Shown: piece after piece, positions 26,177-36,301 of the stretch | How positions within the stretch are numbered: the first letter of the stretch is position 1 | How the letters are laid out: every line of letters starts with the position of its first letter | Source: Xanthobacter autotrophicus | Lineage (GTDB): Bacteria > Pseudomonadota > Alphaproteobacteria > Rhizobiales > Xanthobacteraceae | Assembly: GCF_005871085.1 (NCBI RefSeq) | Contig: NZ_VAUP01000028.1 | Coordinates: forward strand, 372,001 to 436,000 | Direction: 5' to 3' | Length of the DNA: 64,000 nt | Program-made: the position numbers and the translations under genes | The notes under the pieces: generated by a model | Told to the model about the DNA's origin: nothing | Database searches by the model: none | What the model saw: only the letters and a program-made list of their open reading frames with translations

Positions 26177-27687
26177 TGCTCGATGCCACCAAGACCATCC
26201 GCCGTGCCGCCGTCATCGGGTCCGGCTTCGGCGGGCTCTCCCTCGCCATCCGCCTGCAGGCGGCGGGCATCCGCACCACCGTGTTCGAGCAGCGCGATAA
26301 GCCCGGCGGACGCGCCTATGTCTATGAGCAGGACGGCTTCGCCTTCGATGGCGGCCCCACCGTCATCACCGATCCCACCTGCCTTGAAGAGGTGTTCGCC
26401 GCCGCCGGCCGCAAGCTGTCCGACTATGTGGAGCTGATGCCGGTCTCGCCCTTCTACCGGCTCCTGTGGCCGGACGGCCGGCAGTTCGACTATGTGAACG
26501 ACCAGGCCTCGCTCAACGCCCAGATCGCCACCTTCGACAAGGCGGACGTGGAGGGCTATCGCCGCTTCCTCGCCTATTCGCAGGCGGTGTTCGAGGAGGG
26601 CTATCTCAAGCTCGGCGCGGTGCCGTTCCTTGAATTCTCCAGCATGATGAAGGCCGCGCCCAAGCTGGTGAAGCTGGAAGCCTGGCGCTCGGTCTATGCC
26701 ATGGTCTCGCGCTTCATCCGCGACGATCACCTGCGGCAGGCCTTCTCGTTCCATTCCTTGCTGGTGGGGGGCAATCCGTTCTCCACCTCGTCCATCTACG
26801 CCCTCATCCATGCGCTGGAGCGCAAATGGGGCGTGTTCTTTCCGCGCGGGGGAACCGGCGCGTTGGTGCGGGGCATGGTCAAGCTGTTCACCGACCTCGG
26901 CGGCGAGATCCGTCTGTCGAGCCCGGTGGATGAGATCGTGGTGGAAGGCCAGCGCGCCACGGCCGTGAAGCTCAAGAGCGGCGAAACCCTGCCTTTCGAT
27001 CTCGTCGCCTCCAATGCGGATGTAGTGCACACCTATCGCCACCTGTTGCGCGGGGCGGCGCGCGGGCGCTCGGAAGGGGCGCGGCTGGCCAAGTCGCGCC
27101 ATTCCATGTCGCTGTTCGTGGTCTATTTCGGGGCGCGGCGCACCTGGGACCATCTCCAGCACCACACGGTGCTGTTCGGTCCGCGCTATCGCGGCCTGGT
27201 GGACGAGATCTTCAAGGGGCCGAAGCTGCCCGACGACTTCTCGCTCTATCTCCACGCCCCCACCGTGACCGACCCGTCGCTGGCGCCGGAAGGCTGCACC
27301 GCCTTCTACGTGCTCTCGCCGGTACCGCACCTGGGCAAGGCGGACATCGACTGGGACAAGGAAGGTCCACTTTATCGCGACCGCATCCTCGCCCATCTGG
27401 AAGAGCGGCTGCTGCCTGGGCTGCGCGACAGCCTCGTCACCTCGCGCATCCTCACCCCGTTCGGCTTCCGCGATGAGCTGTCTGCCCATCAGGGCTCGGC
27501 CTTCTCGGTGGAACCCATCCTCACCCAGTCGGCATGGTTCCGGCCGCACAACCGCGATGCCAAGATCGGGAACTTGTACTTTGCCGGGGCCGGCACCCAT
27601 CCGGGGGCGGGCGTGCCGGGGGTGGTGGGCTCGGCCAAGGCCACGGCGGGGCTCATCCTCGCGGACCTCGGTGTGACGCCCCGATGA
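26173..27687 (+). CDS. crtI: Phytoene desaturase (lycopene-forming)
   Basis: 504 aa FAD enzyme that desaturates phytoene to lycopene. The FAD fold AAVIGSGFGGLSLAIRLQAA is followed by GGRAYVYEQDGFAFDGGPTV. The C-terminal signature is NLYFAGAGTHPGAGVPGVVG (about residue 465), the bacterial-type phytoene dehydrogenase motif. Length matches CrtI from purple bacteria and Rhizobiales. Its start overlaps the crtY stop by four bases and its stop overlaps the crtB start, so translation is likely coupled. Confidence 0.96.
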   Translation: MMLDATKTIRRAAVIGSGFGGLSLAIRLQAAGIRTTVFEQRDKPGGRAYVYEQDGFAFDGGPTVITDPTCLEEVFAAAGRKLSDYVELMPVSPFYRLLWPDGRQFDYVNDQASLNAQIATFDKADVEGYRRFLAYSQAVFEEGYLKLGAVPFLEFSSMMKAAPKLVKLEAWRSVYAMVSRFIRDDHLRQAFSFHSLLVGGNPFSTSSIYALIHALERKWGVFFPRGGTGALVRGMVKLFTDLGGEIRLSSPVDEIVVEGQRATAVKLKSGETLPFDLVASNADVVHTYRHLLRGAARGRSEGARLAKSRHSMSLFVVYFGARRTWDHLQHHTVLFGPRYRGLVDEIFKGPKLPDDFSLYLHAPTVTDPSLAPEGCTAFYVLSPVPHLGKADIDWDKEGPLYRDRILAHLEERLLPGLRDSLVTSRILTPFGFRDELSAHQGSAFSVEPILTQSAWFRPHNRDAKIGNLYFAGAGTHPGAGVPGVVGSAKATAGLILADLGVTPR

Positions 27688-28619
27688 ACGCGCCCGCGCC
27701 CGCCGTCCTCGGCGCCAGCGAGGAGGCCATCGCGAAGGGGTCCAAGAGCTTCGCCGCCGCCGCGCGCCTGTTCGGCCCGCGCATGCGGGAAGACGCGGTG
27801 ATGCTCTATGCCTGGTGCCGCCATTGCGACGACGTGGTGGACGGGCAGGAGCTGGGGCACGGCCGGGTTTCCAGCGCCGCCTCGCCCGCCGAGCGGCTCG
27901 ACGGCCTCTATGAGGAGACCCGCAACGCCTATCGCGGCGCGCCCTCCACCCACCCGGCCTTCGCCGCCTTCGCCGAGGTGGTGAAGCGCAACGATATTCC
28001 CGAGCGCTACCCCCTCCAGCTGCTGGAGGGCTTCCGCATGGATGTGGAGGGCCGGCGCTACGAGAGCCTCGATGACACGCTGATCTATTGCTACCACGTG
28101 GCCGGCGTGGTGGGCGTCATGATGGCCCTCATCATGGGCGCACGGGATGAGGTGGTGCTGGACCGGGCGAGCGACCTCGGCCTCGGCTTCCAGCTCACCA
28201 ACATCGCCCGCGACGTGATGGAGGATGCCGCCATCGGCCGCATCTACCTGCCCGCTTCCTTCCTCGCCGAGGCTGGCGTTCCGGAAGCTAGGATCGCCGC
28301 GCCGGAGCATCGCGCGGCGGTGGCCGGCGCGGTGGCGCGGCTGCTCGACGTGGCCGAGCCCTATTACGACCAGGCCCTCATCGGCATGGCCGCCCTGCCG
28401 TTCCGCGCGGCGGCGGCGGTGGGCGCGGCACGCGGCGTCTATCGCGCCATCGGCGTCGAGGTCCGCAGGCGCGGGCCGAAGGCGTGGGATTCCCGCGTTT
28501 CCACCTCCACGGCCCAGAAGGCCGGCTTTCTCGCGGGTGGCCTCGCGCAGGCCCTCGCCACGCGGTTCAAGGGCGCGCCGCCGCCCCGTCCCGCGCACCT
28601 TTGGACGCGTCCTCAATGA
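27684..28619 (+). CDS. crtB: Phytoene synthase
   Basis: 311 aa, condenses two geranylgeranyl diphosphates to phytoene. Motifs: KGSKSFAAAARLFGPRMRED, the first Asp-rich motif CRHCDDVVDG (about residue 50), YCYHVAGVVGVMMA (about 135) and the second Asp-rich motif LGFQLTNIARDVMEDA (about 172), followed by GRIYLP. All substrate-Mg-binding residues are present. The start overlaps crtI and the stop overlaps crtX by ATGA. The precursor enzyme CrtE (GGPP synthase) is not in this operon or window. Confidence 0.96.
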   Translation: MNAPAPAVLGASEEAIAKGSKSFAAAARLFGPRMREDAVMLYAWCRHCDDVVDGQELGHGRVSSAASPAERLDGLYEETRNAYRGAPSTHPAFAAFAEVVKRNDIPERYPLQLLEGFRMDVEGRRYESLDDTLIYCYHVAGVVGVMMALIMGARDEVVLDRASDLGLGFQLTNIARDVMEDAAIGRIYLPASFLAEAGVPEARIAAPEHRAAVAGAVARLLDVAEPYYDQALIGMAALPFRAAAAVGAARGVYRAIGVEVRRRGPKAWDSRVSTSTAQKAGFLAGGLAQALATRFKGAPPPRPAHLWTRPQ

Positions 28620-29872
28620 CCCATTTCGCCGTCGTCGCCCCGCCGCTGCCGGGGCATATCAATCCGCTGCTGGTGCTCGCCCGGGAGCTTACCGCGCGGG
28701 GCCATCGCGTCACCTTCGTACACATGGCCGATGCCGCCCGGCTCATAGCCGGCAAGGGCGCCGAGTTCGCGCCTGTGGGCGAGAAGGACTACCCCGCCGG
28801 CGCCCTCGACGCCTATGTGGCGCGCCTTGCCGCGCCCACCGGCCTGTTCGGCCTGCTCGGTACCCTGAAGGTCACGGCTGCGCAGACCGACATGTTGTGC
28901 CGCGACCTGCCCGGCGTGCTGAAGGCCATCGGCGCGGACGCGGTGATCGCCGACCAGACCGAGGCGGCGGGCACCCTCGTGGCCCGCCATCTCAAGCTGC
29001 CCGTTGTCTCCACCGCCACCGCGCTGCCGCTGAACCGGGAGATCGGCGTGCCGCCGCCCTTCGTGCCCTGGCGCTATGATGCCAGCGAGCAGGGCCTCGT
29101 GTGGAACAAGGGCGGCTACCGCATCACCGACCTGTTGATGCGGCCCATGCGCCGGGTGCTGGAGCGCCACGGCGCGGCCTTTGGGCTCGATCCGTTCGCG
29201 GACGGCGGCTTCTCGCCGCTTTTGACCGTGGCGCAGATGCCGAAGGGGCTGGACTTTCCGCGCTCCGAGCTGCCCGCCACCTTCCACTACGGCTCGCCCT
29301 GGCGCGACGGCGCCGTCGTGCCGCGCATGGATCTGGCCCTGCCCCACGTGGAGGGCATGCCGCTCCTGTTCTGCTCTCTCGGCACCCTGCAGGGTGGGCG
29401 GATCGACCTGTTCCACAAGGTGGCGTTCGCGGCGCGGGACGTGGGGGCGCGGCTGCTCATCGCCCATGGCGGCATGCTGTCGGACGAGGAGGCGGCCCAG
29501 CTCTCGGGCCTCGCCGAGGTGCGCTCCTTCGTGCCGCAGCAGGAGGTACTGAAGCGCTGCGCCGCCGCCGTGCTCCATTGCGGAATGAACACGGTGCTGG
29601 ACGCGCTGGCCGAAGGGGTGCCGCTGGTGGCCATGCCCATCGCCTTCGAGCAGCCGGCCACCGCCGCCCGCCTCGCTTATGCCGGCGTGGCTGAGGTGGT
29701 GCCGGCCGGCCGCGCCAGCCGCGTTCGCCTCGCCAATGCCTTGAGGGCGGTGCTCACCGTGCCGGATTATCGCCTTGCCGCCCGGCGCATTGCCGACGAG
29801 ATGGCGGAAGGCGGCGGGGTGAAGCGTGCTGCCGATCTCATCGAGCAGGCAGTGGCGGGGGCGGGCGCCTGA
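28616..29872 (+). CDS. crtX: Carotenoid (zeaxanthin) glycosyltransferase-like protein
   Basis: 418 aa GT1-family enzyme. The N-terminal acceptor domain starts HFAVVAPPLPGHINPLLVLA, a pattern shared with CrtX. The C-terminal nucleotide-sugar domain carries FVPQQEVLKRCAAAVLHCGM, NTVLDALAEGVPLVAMP and AFEQPATAARL, the CrtX/UGT donor-binding signature. In an operon with crtYIB it most likely adds a sugar to the hydroxyl groups of zeaxanthin, giving a polar yellow pigment. Xanthobacter is known for zeaxanthin dirhamnoside, so rhamnose is a possible donor sugar; that is inference. No crtZ hydroxylase is seen in the window. Confidence 0.88.
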   Translation: MTHFAVVAPPLPGHINPLLVLARELTARGHRVTFVHMADAARLIAGKGAEFAPVGEKDYPAGALDAYVARLAAPTGLFGLLGTLKVTAAQTDMLCRDLPGVLKAIGADAVIADQTEAAGTLVARHLKLPVVSTATALPLNREIGVPPPFVPWRYDASEQGLVWNKGGYRITDLLMRPMRRVLERHGAAFGLDPFADGGFSPLLTVAQMPKGLDFPRSELPATFHYGSPWRDGAVVPRMDLALPHVEGMPLLFCSLGTLQGGRIDLFHKVAFAARDVGARLLIAHGGMLSDEEAAQLSGLAEVRSFVPQQEVLKRCAAAVLHCGMNTVLDALAEGVPLVAMPIAFEQPATAARLAYAGVAEVVPAGRASRVRLANALRAVLTVPDYRLAARRIADEMAEGGGVKRAADLIEQAVAGAGA

Positions 29873-29897
29873 GGCGGCAGGTTCAGTGCTATCGGCC

Positions 29898-29921
29898 CCC
29901 TCTCCCGCGTGCGGGGGAGGG
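29898..29921. terminator. Bidirectional hairpin between crtX and the GNAT gene
   Basis: An 11-base stem, CCCTCTCCCGC / GCGGGGGAGGG with a 2-base loop, lies 26 bases after crtX and 30 bases beyond the GNAT stop, between convergent genes. A closely similar hairpin occurs at 59860-59884, also between convergent genes. Confidence 0.6.
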
Positions 29922-29950
29922 TTTCCGGCGCGCCCGGTCGCAACGGGGGT

Positions 29951-30502
29951 TTAGGCCGAGAAGTATTTGGCTCTGAGCCGGTAGAGCACCTGCCGCCGTA
30001 GGGGATGGCCCAGGGGAATGGTGGGCAGGTCGAAATCCCCATCCGCGTCCCACACCATGCCGAGGCGTTCCATCACAGCACGCGAGCGCCGGTTGGCGGG
30101 GACGGTGATGGCGACGATCTCCTCCAGCCCGAGAGTCTGGAAGCCGAAGCCGAGGGCCGCCCGCGCCGCCTCGGTGGCGTAGCCATGGCCCCAGAATGCG
30201 GGATCGAACCGCCAGCCGATCTCCACCGCCGGGGTGAAGTGCTCGTCATAGGGCACGTGCACGAGGCCGGCATAGCCGGCGAAGTCCGTCACGCCGGGCG
30301 CCTCCACCACCCACAGGCCGAAGCCGTGGCGGGCGAAGTGCGCTTCCGCCCGGTCCGCCACCGCGTCGCTGGCAGCGCGGTCGGGCACCGGCATCAGGAA
30401 TTCCATGGTGGCGGGGTTGGACTGCATGCGCCACAGGCCGTCGCGGTCTGCCGGCCGCCACGGGCGCAGCACCAGCCGCTCGGTGCTCAGGACCGGCGCC
30501 AC
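29951..30502 (-). CDS. GNAT N-acetyltransferase, RimJ/RimL-like
   Basis: 183 aa. The start VLSTERLVLRPWRPADRDGL is the common opening of the RimJ/RimL-type GNAT group. WGHGYATEAARAALGFGF carries the acetyl-CoA pyrophosphate loop (Q/RxxGxG/A-type), followed by VPANRRSRAVMERLGM. These enzymes acetylate protein N-termini, amino acids or small molecules; the substrate cannot be read here. The GTG start immediately follows the pabC stop (TGAGTG), so it belongs to the pabB-pabC operon. Confidence 0.85.
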   Translation of the reverse strand: MAPVLSTERLVLRPWRPADRDGLWRMQSNPATMEFLMPVPDRAASDAVADRAEAHFARHGFGLWVVEAPGVTDFAGYAGLVHVPYDEHFTPAVEIGWRFDPAFWGHGYATEAARAALGFGFQTLGLEEIVAITVPANRRSRAVMERLGMVWDADGDFDLPTIPLGHPLRRQVLYRLRAKYFSA

Positions 30503-31294
30503 TCAGGCCCCCGGAATGCGCGCGCGCAGCTTTTCTGCGACCGCGCGTCCAGTCACCTCGTGCCCCTCCAGCGCCGCGACGGAGCGGATGCCCAGCGCCG
30601 AGGTGAGGAAGATTTCTTCTGCCCGGCTGAGGTCGTCCGGTGTCAGAGGCCGTTCGCCCGCGCCCTCGGCCAGCACCGCCGCGCGCATGATGCCGGGCAG
30701 CACGCCTTCGGACAGGGGCGGGGTGAGGAGATCGCCGCCGATCACTGCAAACAGATTGGCGATGGAGGTCTCCGCCACCCGCTCGCGCGTATTGAGCAGC
30801 ACCGCATCGTCCGCGCCGCGCCGCGCCGCCTCCTGGCGGGCGAGGATATTGTCGAGATAGTTCAGCGACTTCACCTGCGCCAGCGGCGAGCGATCATTGC
30901 GGCGGGTGCCCTGCGCGATCACGAGGCGCGCGGGCGGCGCCGGAGCGGGCAGGGGAGCGGCGGTGATGACGAGGGTCGGGTTGGGCTCGGCCGGGGGCAG
31001 CACGCCGCGCGGGCCGGTGCCCCGGCTGAGGGTGAGGCGCAGCGCGCCTTCCGTTAGGGCGTTCGCCTCGGCCGTCGCGGCAAGGGCGGCGGCAAGATCG
31101 AGCGCGGGAAGGGGCAGGCTGAGCACGCCGGCCCCGGTGGCGAGGCGGGCGAGGTGGGCCTTAAGCCGCAGCACGGCGCCTTGGCGCACCCGCATGGTCT
31201 CGAACAGGCCGTCACCGAGGGTGAAGCCCCGGTCGAACGGCGAGAGGTGCGCATCTTCCTGCGCGACGAGGCCTGTGCCGAGCCAGAGCTTCAT
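30503..31294 (-). CDS. pabC: Aminodeoxychorismate lyase / class IV aminotransferase
   Basis: 263 aa PLP enzyme. It splits 4-amino-4-deoxychorismate into p-aminobenzoate and pyruvate for folate synthesis. SPFDRGFTLGDGLFETMRV is the fold-type IV N-terminal motif. The PLP lysine is in QVKSLNYLDNILARQEA (about residue 140). ETSIANLFAVIGGDLLTPPL and GVLPGIMR are the typical C-terminal motifs. The close relatives IlvE and D-amino acid aminotransferase share these motifs, but the ATGA overlap with pabB supports PabC. Confidence 0.88.
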   Translation of the reverse strand: MKLWLGTGLVAQEDAHLSPFDRGFTLGDGLFETMRVRQGAVLRLKAHLARLATGAGVLSLPLPALDLAAALAATAEANALTEGALRLTLSRGTGPRGVLPPAEPNPTLVITAAPLPAPAPPARLVIAQGTRRNDRSPLAQVKSLNYLDNILARQEAARRGADDAVLLNTRERVAETSIANLFAVIGGDLLTPPLSEGVLPGIMRAAVLAEGAGERPLTPDDLSRAEEIFLTSALGIRSVAALEGHEVTGRAVAEKLRARIPGA

Positions 31295-32682
31295 GATGCG
31301 TCCCCCGACAAGGCCCGCAGCATGGGCGAGAGCTTCACCAGGCTCTCCTCATATTCGTCTACCGGATCGGAATCGGCCACGATGCCGCCCCCCGCCTGGG
31401 CCAGCAGCGTATCGTCGGCGCGGGTGATGGTGCGGATGACGATGGAGGAATCCATCGCCCCGTCGAAGCCGATCCAGCACACCGAGCCGCAATAGACCCC
31501 GCGCGGCACCGGCTCCAGCTCGTGGATGATCTCCATGGCCCGGATCTTCGGCGCGCCGGTGATGGAGCCGCCGGGAAAGCAGGCGGTGAGCAGGTCCACC
31601 GGGCCGAGGCCGTCCTTCAGCCGGCCCTCCACCACCGACACCAGGTGATGAACGCTGGCGAAGGTCTCCAGAGCGCACAGGGCCGGCACCTTCACGCTGC
31701 CCACCTTGCAGACCCGCGAGAGATCGTTGCGCAGCAGGTCCACGATCATCAGGTTTTCCGCCCGGTCCTTGGGCGAGGCGAGGAGGGCGGCGGCAAGCCG
31801 CGCGTCCTCCTGCGGGTCCAGGCTGCGGGGGCGGGTGCCCTTGATGGGCCGCGTCTCCACCCGTCCGTCGGGATCGAGGGACAGGAAGCGCTCCGGAGAG
31901 GCACTGAGAACGGCAAGGTCCGGCCCCGCGCGCAGGAAGGCAGCGAAGGGGGAGGGCGAGAGCGCGCGCAGGCGGGCATAGAGAGCAAGGTCGCTGAGGC
32001 CCCGCGGCCGCGCCGCGCGCATCTGCTGGGTGAGGTTGGCCTGGAAGATGTCGCCGGCGCGGATGTATTCGATCACCCGCGCGATGGAGGCTTCCACCTG
32101 CGTGCGCGGCTGTTCCGGCACGAAGCGGCCGGTGAGGGAAAAGTCGGGCGCCGGCGCGGTGGCGGGGGCGCTGTCCAGCCGGCGGCGGACGGCGTCGGCC
32201 CGCGCCTTTGCTCGCTCCTTGGCGGCGGCACCATGCTCCGGCCGGCCGGTGGAGACGATGTAGGCGCGGCGCTCCAGCCGGTCGAAGGCGAGCACCGTAT
32301 CGTAAAGGCCCAGCACCAGTTCGGGAATTGCCGGGGTCGCCGGGCGGGGGGCGGGCAGGCGCTCCAGGTGGCGGCCCAGCTCATAGCCCAGATAGCCCAT
32401 GGCCCCACCGCGAAACGGCACCGGGGAGGGTTCGGCCGGCACCGCATTGGCCGCCAGGGCGACAGCCAGCACGTCGAACGGATTTCCAGGTACGAGCCGC
32501 CCGTCCACGCGCACGCCGTCGGCCGCGCTGGTGATGACCTGGAACGGATCGGCCCCCAGATAGGACCAGCGCGCCCGCGCATCGCCCTCCGCTGCGCTGT
32601 CGAGGAAAGCGCAATAGGGCGCATCGGCGAAGGCATGGAGGGCGGCGAACGGGTCGCGGTACGGAATGTCAACGATAAGCAC
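31291..32682 (-). CDS. pabB: Aminodeoxychorismate synthase component I
   Basis: About 463 aa chorismate-binding enzyme that aminates chorismate on the way to p-aminobenzoate. The N-terminal part (FRGGAMGYLGYELGRHLERL) and the C-terminal chorismate-binding domain are complete: SASPERFLSL, ETRPIKGTRPRS (Thr/Lys in the active site), DLLRNDLSRVCKVGSV, TFASVHHLVSVVEG, FPGGSITGAPKIRAMEII and AGGGIVADSDPVDEYEE. I chose GTG at 32680-32682 because the protein then starts MLIVDIPYRDPFAALHAF as in relatives; no strong ribosome site is visible, so the start is uncertain. The glutamine amidotransferase PabA is not here. Confidence 0.92.
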   Translation of the reverse strand: MLIVDIPYRDPFAALHAFADAPYCAFLDSAAEGDARARWSYLGADPFQVITSAADGVRVDGRLVPGNPFDVLAVALAANAVPAEPSPVPFRGGAMGYLGYELGRHLERLPAPRPATPAIPELVLGLYDTVLAFDRLERRAYIVSTGRPEHGAAAKERAKARADAVRRRLDSAPATAPAPDFSLTGRFVPEQPRTQVEASIARVIEYIRAGDIFQANLTQQMRAARPRGLSDLALYARLRALSPSPFAAFLRAGPDLAVLSASPERFLSLDPDGRVETRPIKGTRPRSLDPQEDARLAAALLASPKDRAENLMIVDLLRNDLSRVCKVGSVKVPALCALETFASVHHLVSVVEGRLKDGLGPVDLLTACFPGGSITGAPKIRAMEIIHELEPVPRGVYCGSVCWIGFDGAMDSSIVIRTITRADDTLLAQAGGGIVADSDPVDEYEESLVKLSPMLRALSGDAS

Positions 32683-32948
32683 GGCAGGGCGACCGATTCG
32701 AAACGCTGGGCACAAGATGGCGCCCCCAGCCCGCGGGGGCAATGCGCGATGGTCGGGATGGCGTCGCGGCTCTGGCATGCGCCGCCATTTCCGGTCTGGG
32801 TGATGCACAGCTACCCCACGGCTGCATGGCCGCCGAGGTTCGCCTGCGTGAAGGCGCCTTCCCACGCCACAAGCATGTGCTATGGCAGTAATCACTGGCC
32901 GGCGCGCTTGCGTCCGGCCAAAGAAACCGTGTCCGGAACGAGCCCCGC

Positions 32949-33695
32949 GTGTCCGCCCCGCCTGACTTCCATCCCGCGCATCATGCGCCGGCCGTCTGGT
33001 TCCTGAAGGGCCTGAAGGCCGGCCTGTCGGTGCCTGCCATCGTGCTGTTCGCGAGCTATCTCGGCTTTGGCGCGGTGCTCCAGAGCGTGGGCTTTCCCAT
33101 CGGGGCGGGGCTCGTCTCCACGCTCCTGGTGTGGGCGCTGCCGGCGCAACTGATCCTCATCGGCGGAATCGCGGCGGGCACCGCCCTGCCGGCCGTCGCG
33201 CTGGCGGTGGCTATTTCCTCCATTCGGCTGCTGCCCATGGTGGTGTCGGTGGCGCCCTATATCCGTGGTCCGCGCCGCAGCCTGTTCTGGGAGTTGGTGA
33301 GCGCCCATTACGTGGCCATGACCGTGTGGCTCGAGGGGCTGCGGATGTTGCCCCATCTGCCGGGGGAGGCGCGGCTGCCCTTCACCCTCGGGCTTGGCAA
33401 CATGCTGGTTTCCATCAGCATGATGGGCACGCTCGCCGGCTTCCTCGTGGCGGGCGAGTTGCCGACGCCGCTGGCCGCGGGCCTGCTGCTGCTGACCCCG
33501 CTGTCCTTCACCGTGCTTATGGTGCGCAACGCCACAGGGCCGACCGACTGGCTGGCGCTGGCGGCGGGCTTCCTTCTCATGCCGGCGACGCTGCGATTGG
33601 AGGGCGGCCTCGACCTGATGATCGCCGGCATCGGCGGCGGCACCTTCGCCTATGTGGCCGGCCGGCTGCTGGAGCGCCGGCGGAGGCCGTCATGA
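32949..33695 (+). CDS. azlC: AzlC-family branched-chain amino acid exporter, large subunit
   Basis: 248 aa with about seven hydrophobic segments. VPAIVLFASYLGFGAVLQSV and GGIAAGTALPAVALAVAISS are typical of AzlC/YgaZ. With the small AzlD/YgaH partner, the complex exports branched-chain amino acids or related compounds. The start is GTG (VSAPPDFHPAHHAP). Its stop overlaps the azlD ATG by four bases, giving coupled translation. It is divergent from pabB with 266 bases between. Confidence 0.88.
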   Translation: MSAPPDFHPAHHAPAVWFLKGLKAGLSVPAIVLFASYLGFGAVLQSVGFPIGAGLVSTLLVWALPAQLILIGGIAAGTALPAVALAVAISSIRLLPMVVSVAPYIRGPRRSLFWELVSAHYVAMTVWLEGLRMLPHLPGEARLPFTLGLGNMLVSISMMGTLAGFLVAGELPTPLAAGLLLLTPLSFTVLMVRNATGPTDWLALAAGFLLMPATLRLEGGLDLMIAGIGGGTFAYVAGRLLERRRRPS

Positions 33696-34039
33696 CGGGC
33701 GCAGCCATGAGCGAGGGTGCAGCACTGCTGATCGTGGTGCTGGTGGGCTTCCTGCCCACCGAGATCTGGCGCTCGCTGGCGGTTCTCGCCGGGCGGAGGC
33801 TGGAGGAGGGCAGTCCCGTCTTCCACTGGGTGAAGGCGGTGGCCACGGCGCTTCTGGCCGCTGTGGTGGCGCGGCTGCTGTTCGCGCCTGCCGGCGCGCT
33901 CGCCGCCGTGCCGCTGATGCTTCGGCTGGGGGCGGTGGCGGGTGGCGTCGCCGGTTTCCTCGCCTTCCGCCGCTCGGTGTTCGTCGGGGTGCTGGTGGGC
34001 GAAATTCTGCTGATCGCCGGGATCATGCTGTCCCACTGA
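33692..34039 (+). CDS. azlD: AzlD-family branched-chain amino acid exporter, small subunit
   Basis: 115 aa, three to four hydrophobic helices. ALLIVVLVGFLPTEIWRSLA followed by VFHWVKAVATALLAAVVARLL is the AzlD/YgaH pattern. Start at 33692 overlaps azlC (ATGA). A second ATG five codons downstream is possible. Confidence 0.86.
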   Translation: MTGAAMSEGAALLIVVLVGFLPTEIWRSLAVLAGRRLEEGSPVFHWVKAVATALLAAVVARLLFAPAGALAAVPLMLRLGAVAGGVAGFLAFRRSVFVGVLVGEILLIAGIMLSH

Positions 34040-34114
34040 GGCACCGGAGCGCATCCGGGGGACCCACGCCTCGGACACGAAAGCCCCCCGGGGGGAGGCG
34101 CCCAGGGCCTTCGC

Positions 34115-34144
34115 GAAAAAGAAGGGGCGCCCCGAGAGGCGCCC
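34115..34144 (-). terminator. glnA terminator 3 (duplicated copy)
   Basis: Stem 34125-34131 / 34138-34144, then CTTCTTTTTC on the minus strand. It is the duplicated copy of the terminator at 34157-34186. Confidence 0.75.
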
Positions 34145-34156
34145 AGGGCCTTCGCG

Positions 34157-34186
34157 AAAAAGAAAGGGCGCCCCGAGAGGCGCCCT
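34157..34186 (-). terminator. glnA terminator 2
   Basis: Stem AGGGCGCC / GGCGCCCT (34165-34172 and 34179-34186) with TTCTTTTT behind it on the minus strand. Confidence 0.8.
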
Positions 34187-34240
34187 GGAGGAAGGTCATG
34201 AAGACCGTACCTGTTAAAATGGCCCAAAAAGCCGGCCGGG

Positions 34241-34271
34241 AAAAGACCGGTCCGACCCAGGGCCGGACCGG
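34241..34271 (-). terminator. glnA terminator 1 (first after the stop)
   Basis: Perfect 8-base stem CCGGTCCG / CGGACCGG with a 9-base loop, followed on the minus strand by TCTTTT. It begins 8 bases after the glnA stop. Confidence 0.85.
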
Positions 34272-34279
34272 CGGGATCA

Positions 34280-35695
<1,416 letters not shown>

Positions 35696-35740
35696 GGGGG
35701 TATTACCTTTCTGCTGGCACGCAGGTTTTTATTGGACGCG

Positions 35741-36130
<390 letters not shown>

Positions 36131-36133
36131 TTA

Positions 36134-36149
36134 AGCAGGATATGTGCCA
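36134..36149 (-). promoter_or_regulatory. Sigma-54 promoter of glnBA
   Basis: On the minus strand the sequence is TGGCACATATCCTGCT, matching the -24/-12 consensus TGGCACGNNNNTTGCW with GG and GC at the correct distance. It lies 55 bases upstream of glnB. NtrC-activated sigma-54 promoters are expected for glnBA in this order. I did not find a clear NtrC site. Confidence 0.75.
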
Positions 36150-36208
36150 TCCATACGCCCAAGTGCCTATGCGGACCAGTACCTTAGGTGAAAGCAGTTT
36201 TGCTCATG

Positions 36209-36236
36209 AAATAGGCGTTATGACTTCAAAATAGGC
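36209..36236. repeat. Direct repeats AAATAGGC between glnB and nnr
   Basis: AAATAGGCGTT (from 36209) and AAATAGGCATT (from 36229) are spaced exactly 20 bases apart, and a CATAGGCAC copy appears inverted near 36161-36169. They may bind a regulator in the glnB upstream region, on one face of the helix. Confidence 0.4.
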
Positions 36237-36301
36237 ATTCTAAATCTTCATTGCATGCGTTTGCTGAGTATCAACTGGGCATAAGAGGGGCAAGGCAGCA
36301 C

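Larger units (their letters stand above)
34095..34187. repeat. 41-base tandem repeat (2.3 copies) carrying glnA terminators
   Basis: Units 34095-34135 and 34136-34176 differ at one position, and a partial third copy (GAGGCGCCCT...) follows from 34177. Each junction forms a GGGCGCC / GGCGCCC stem. On the minus strand the stems are followed by TTCTTTTTCGCG, so each unit is a complete terminator for glnA. Confidence 0.9.
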
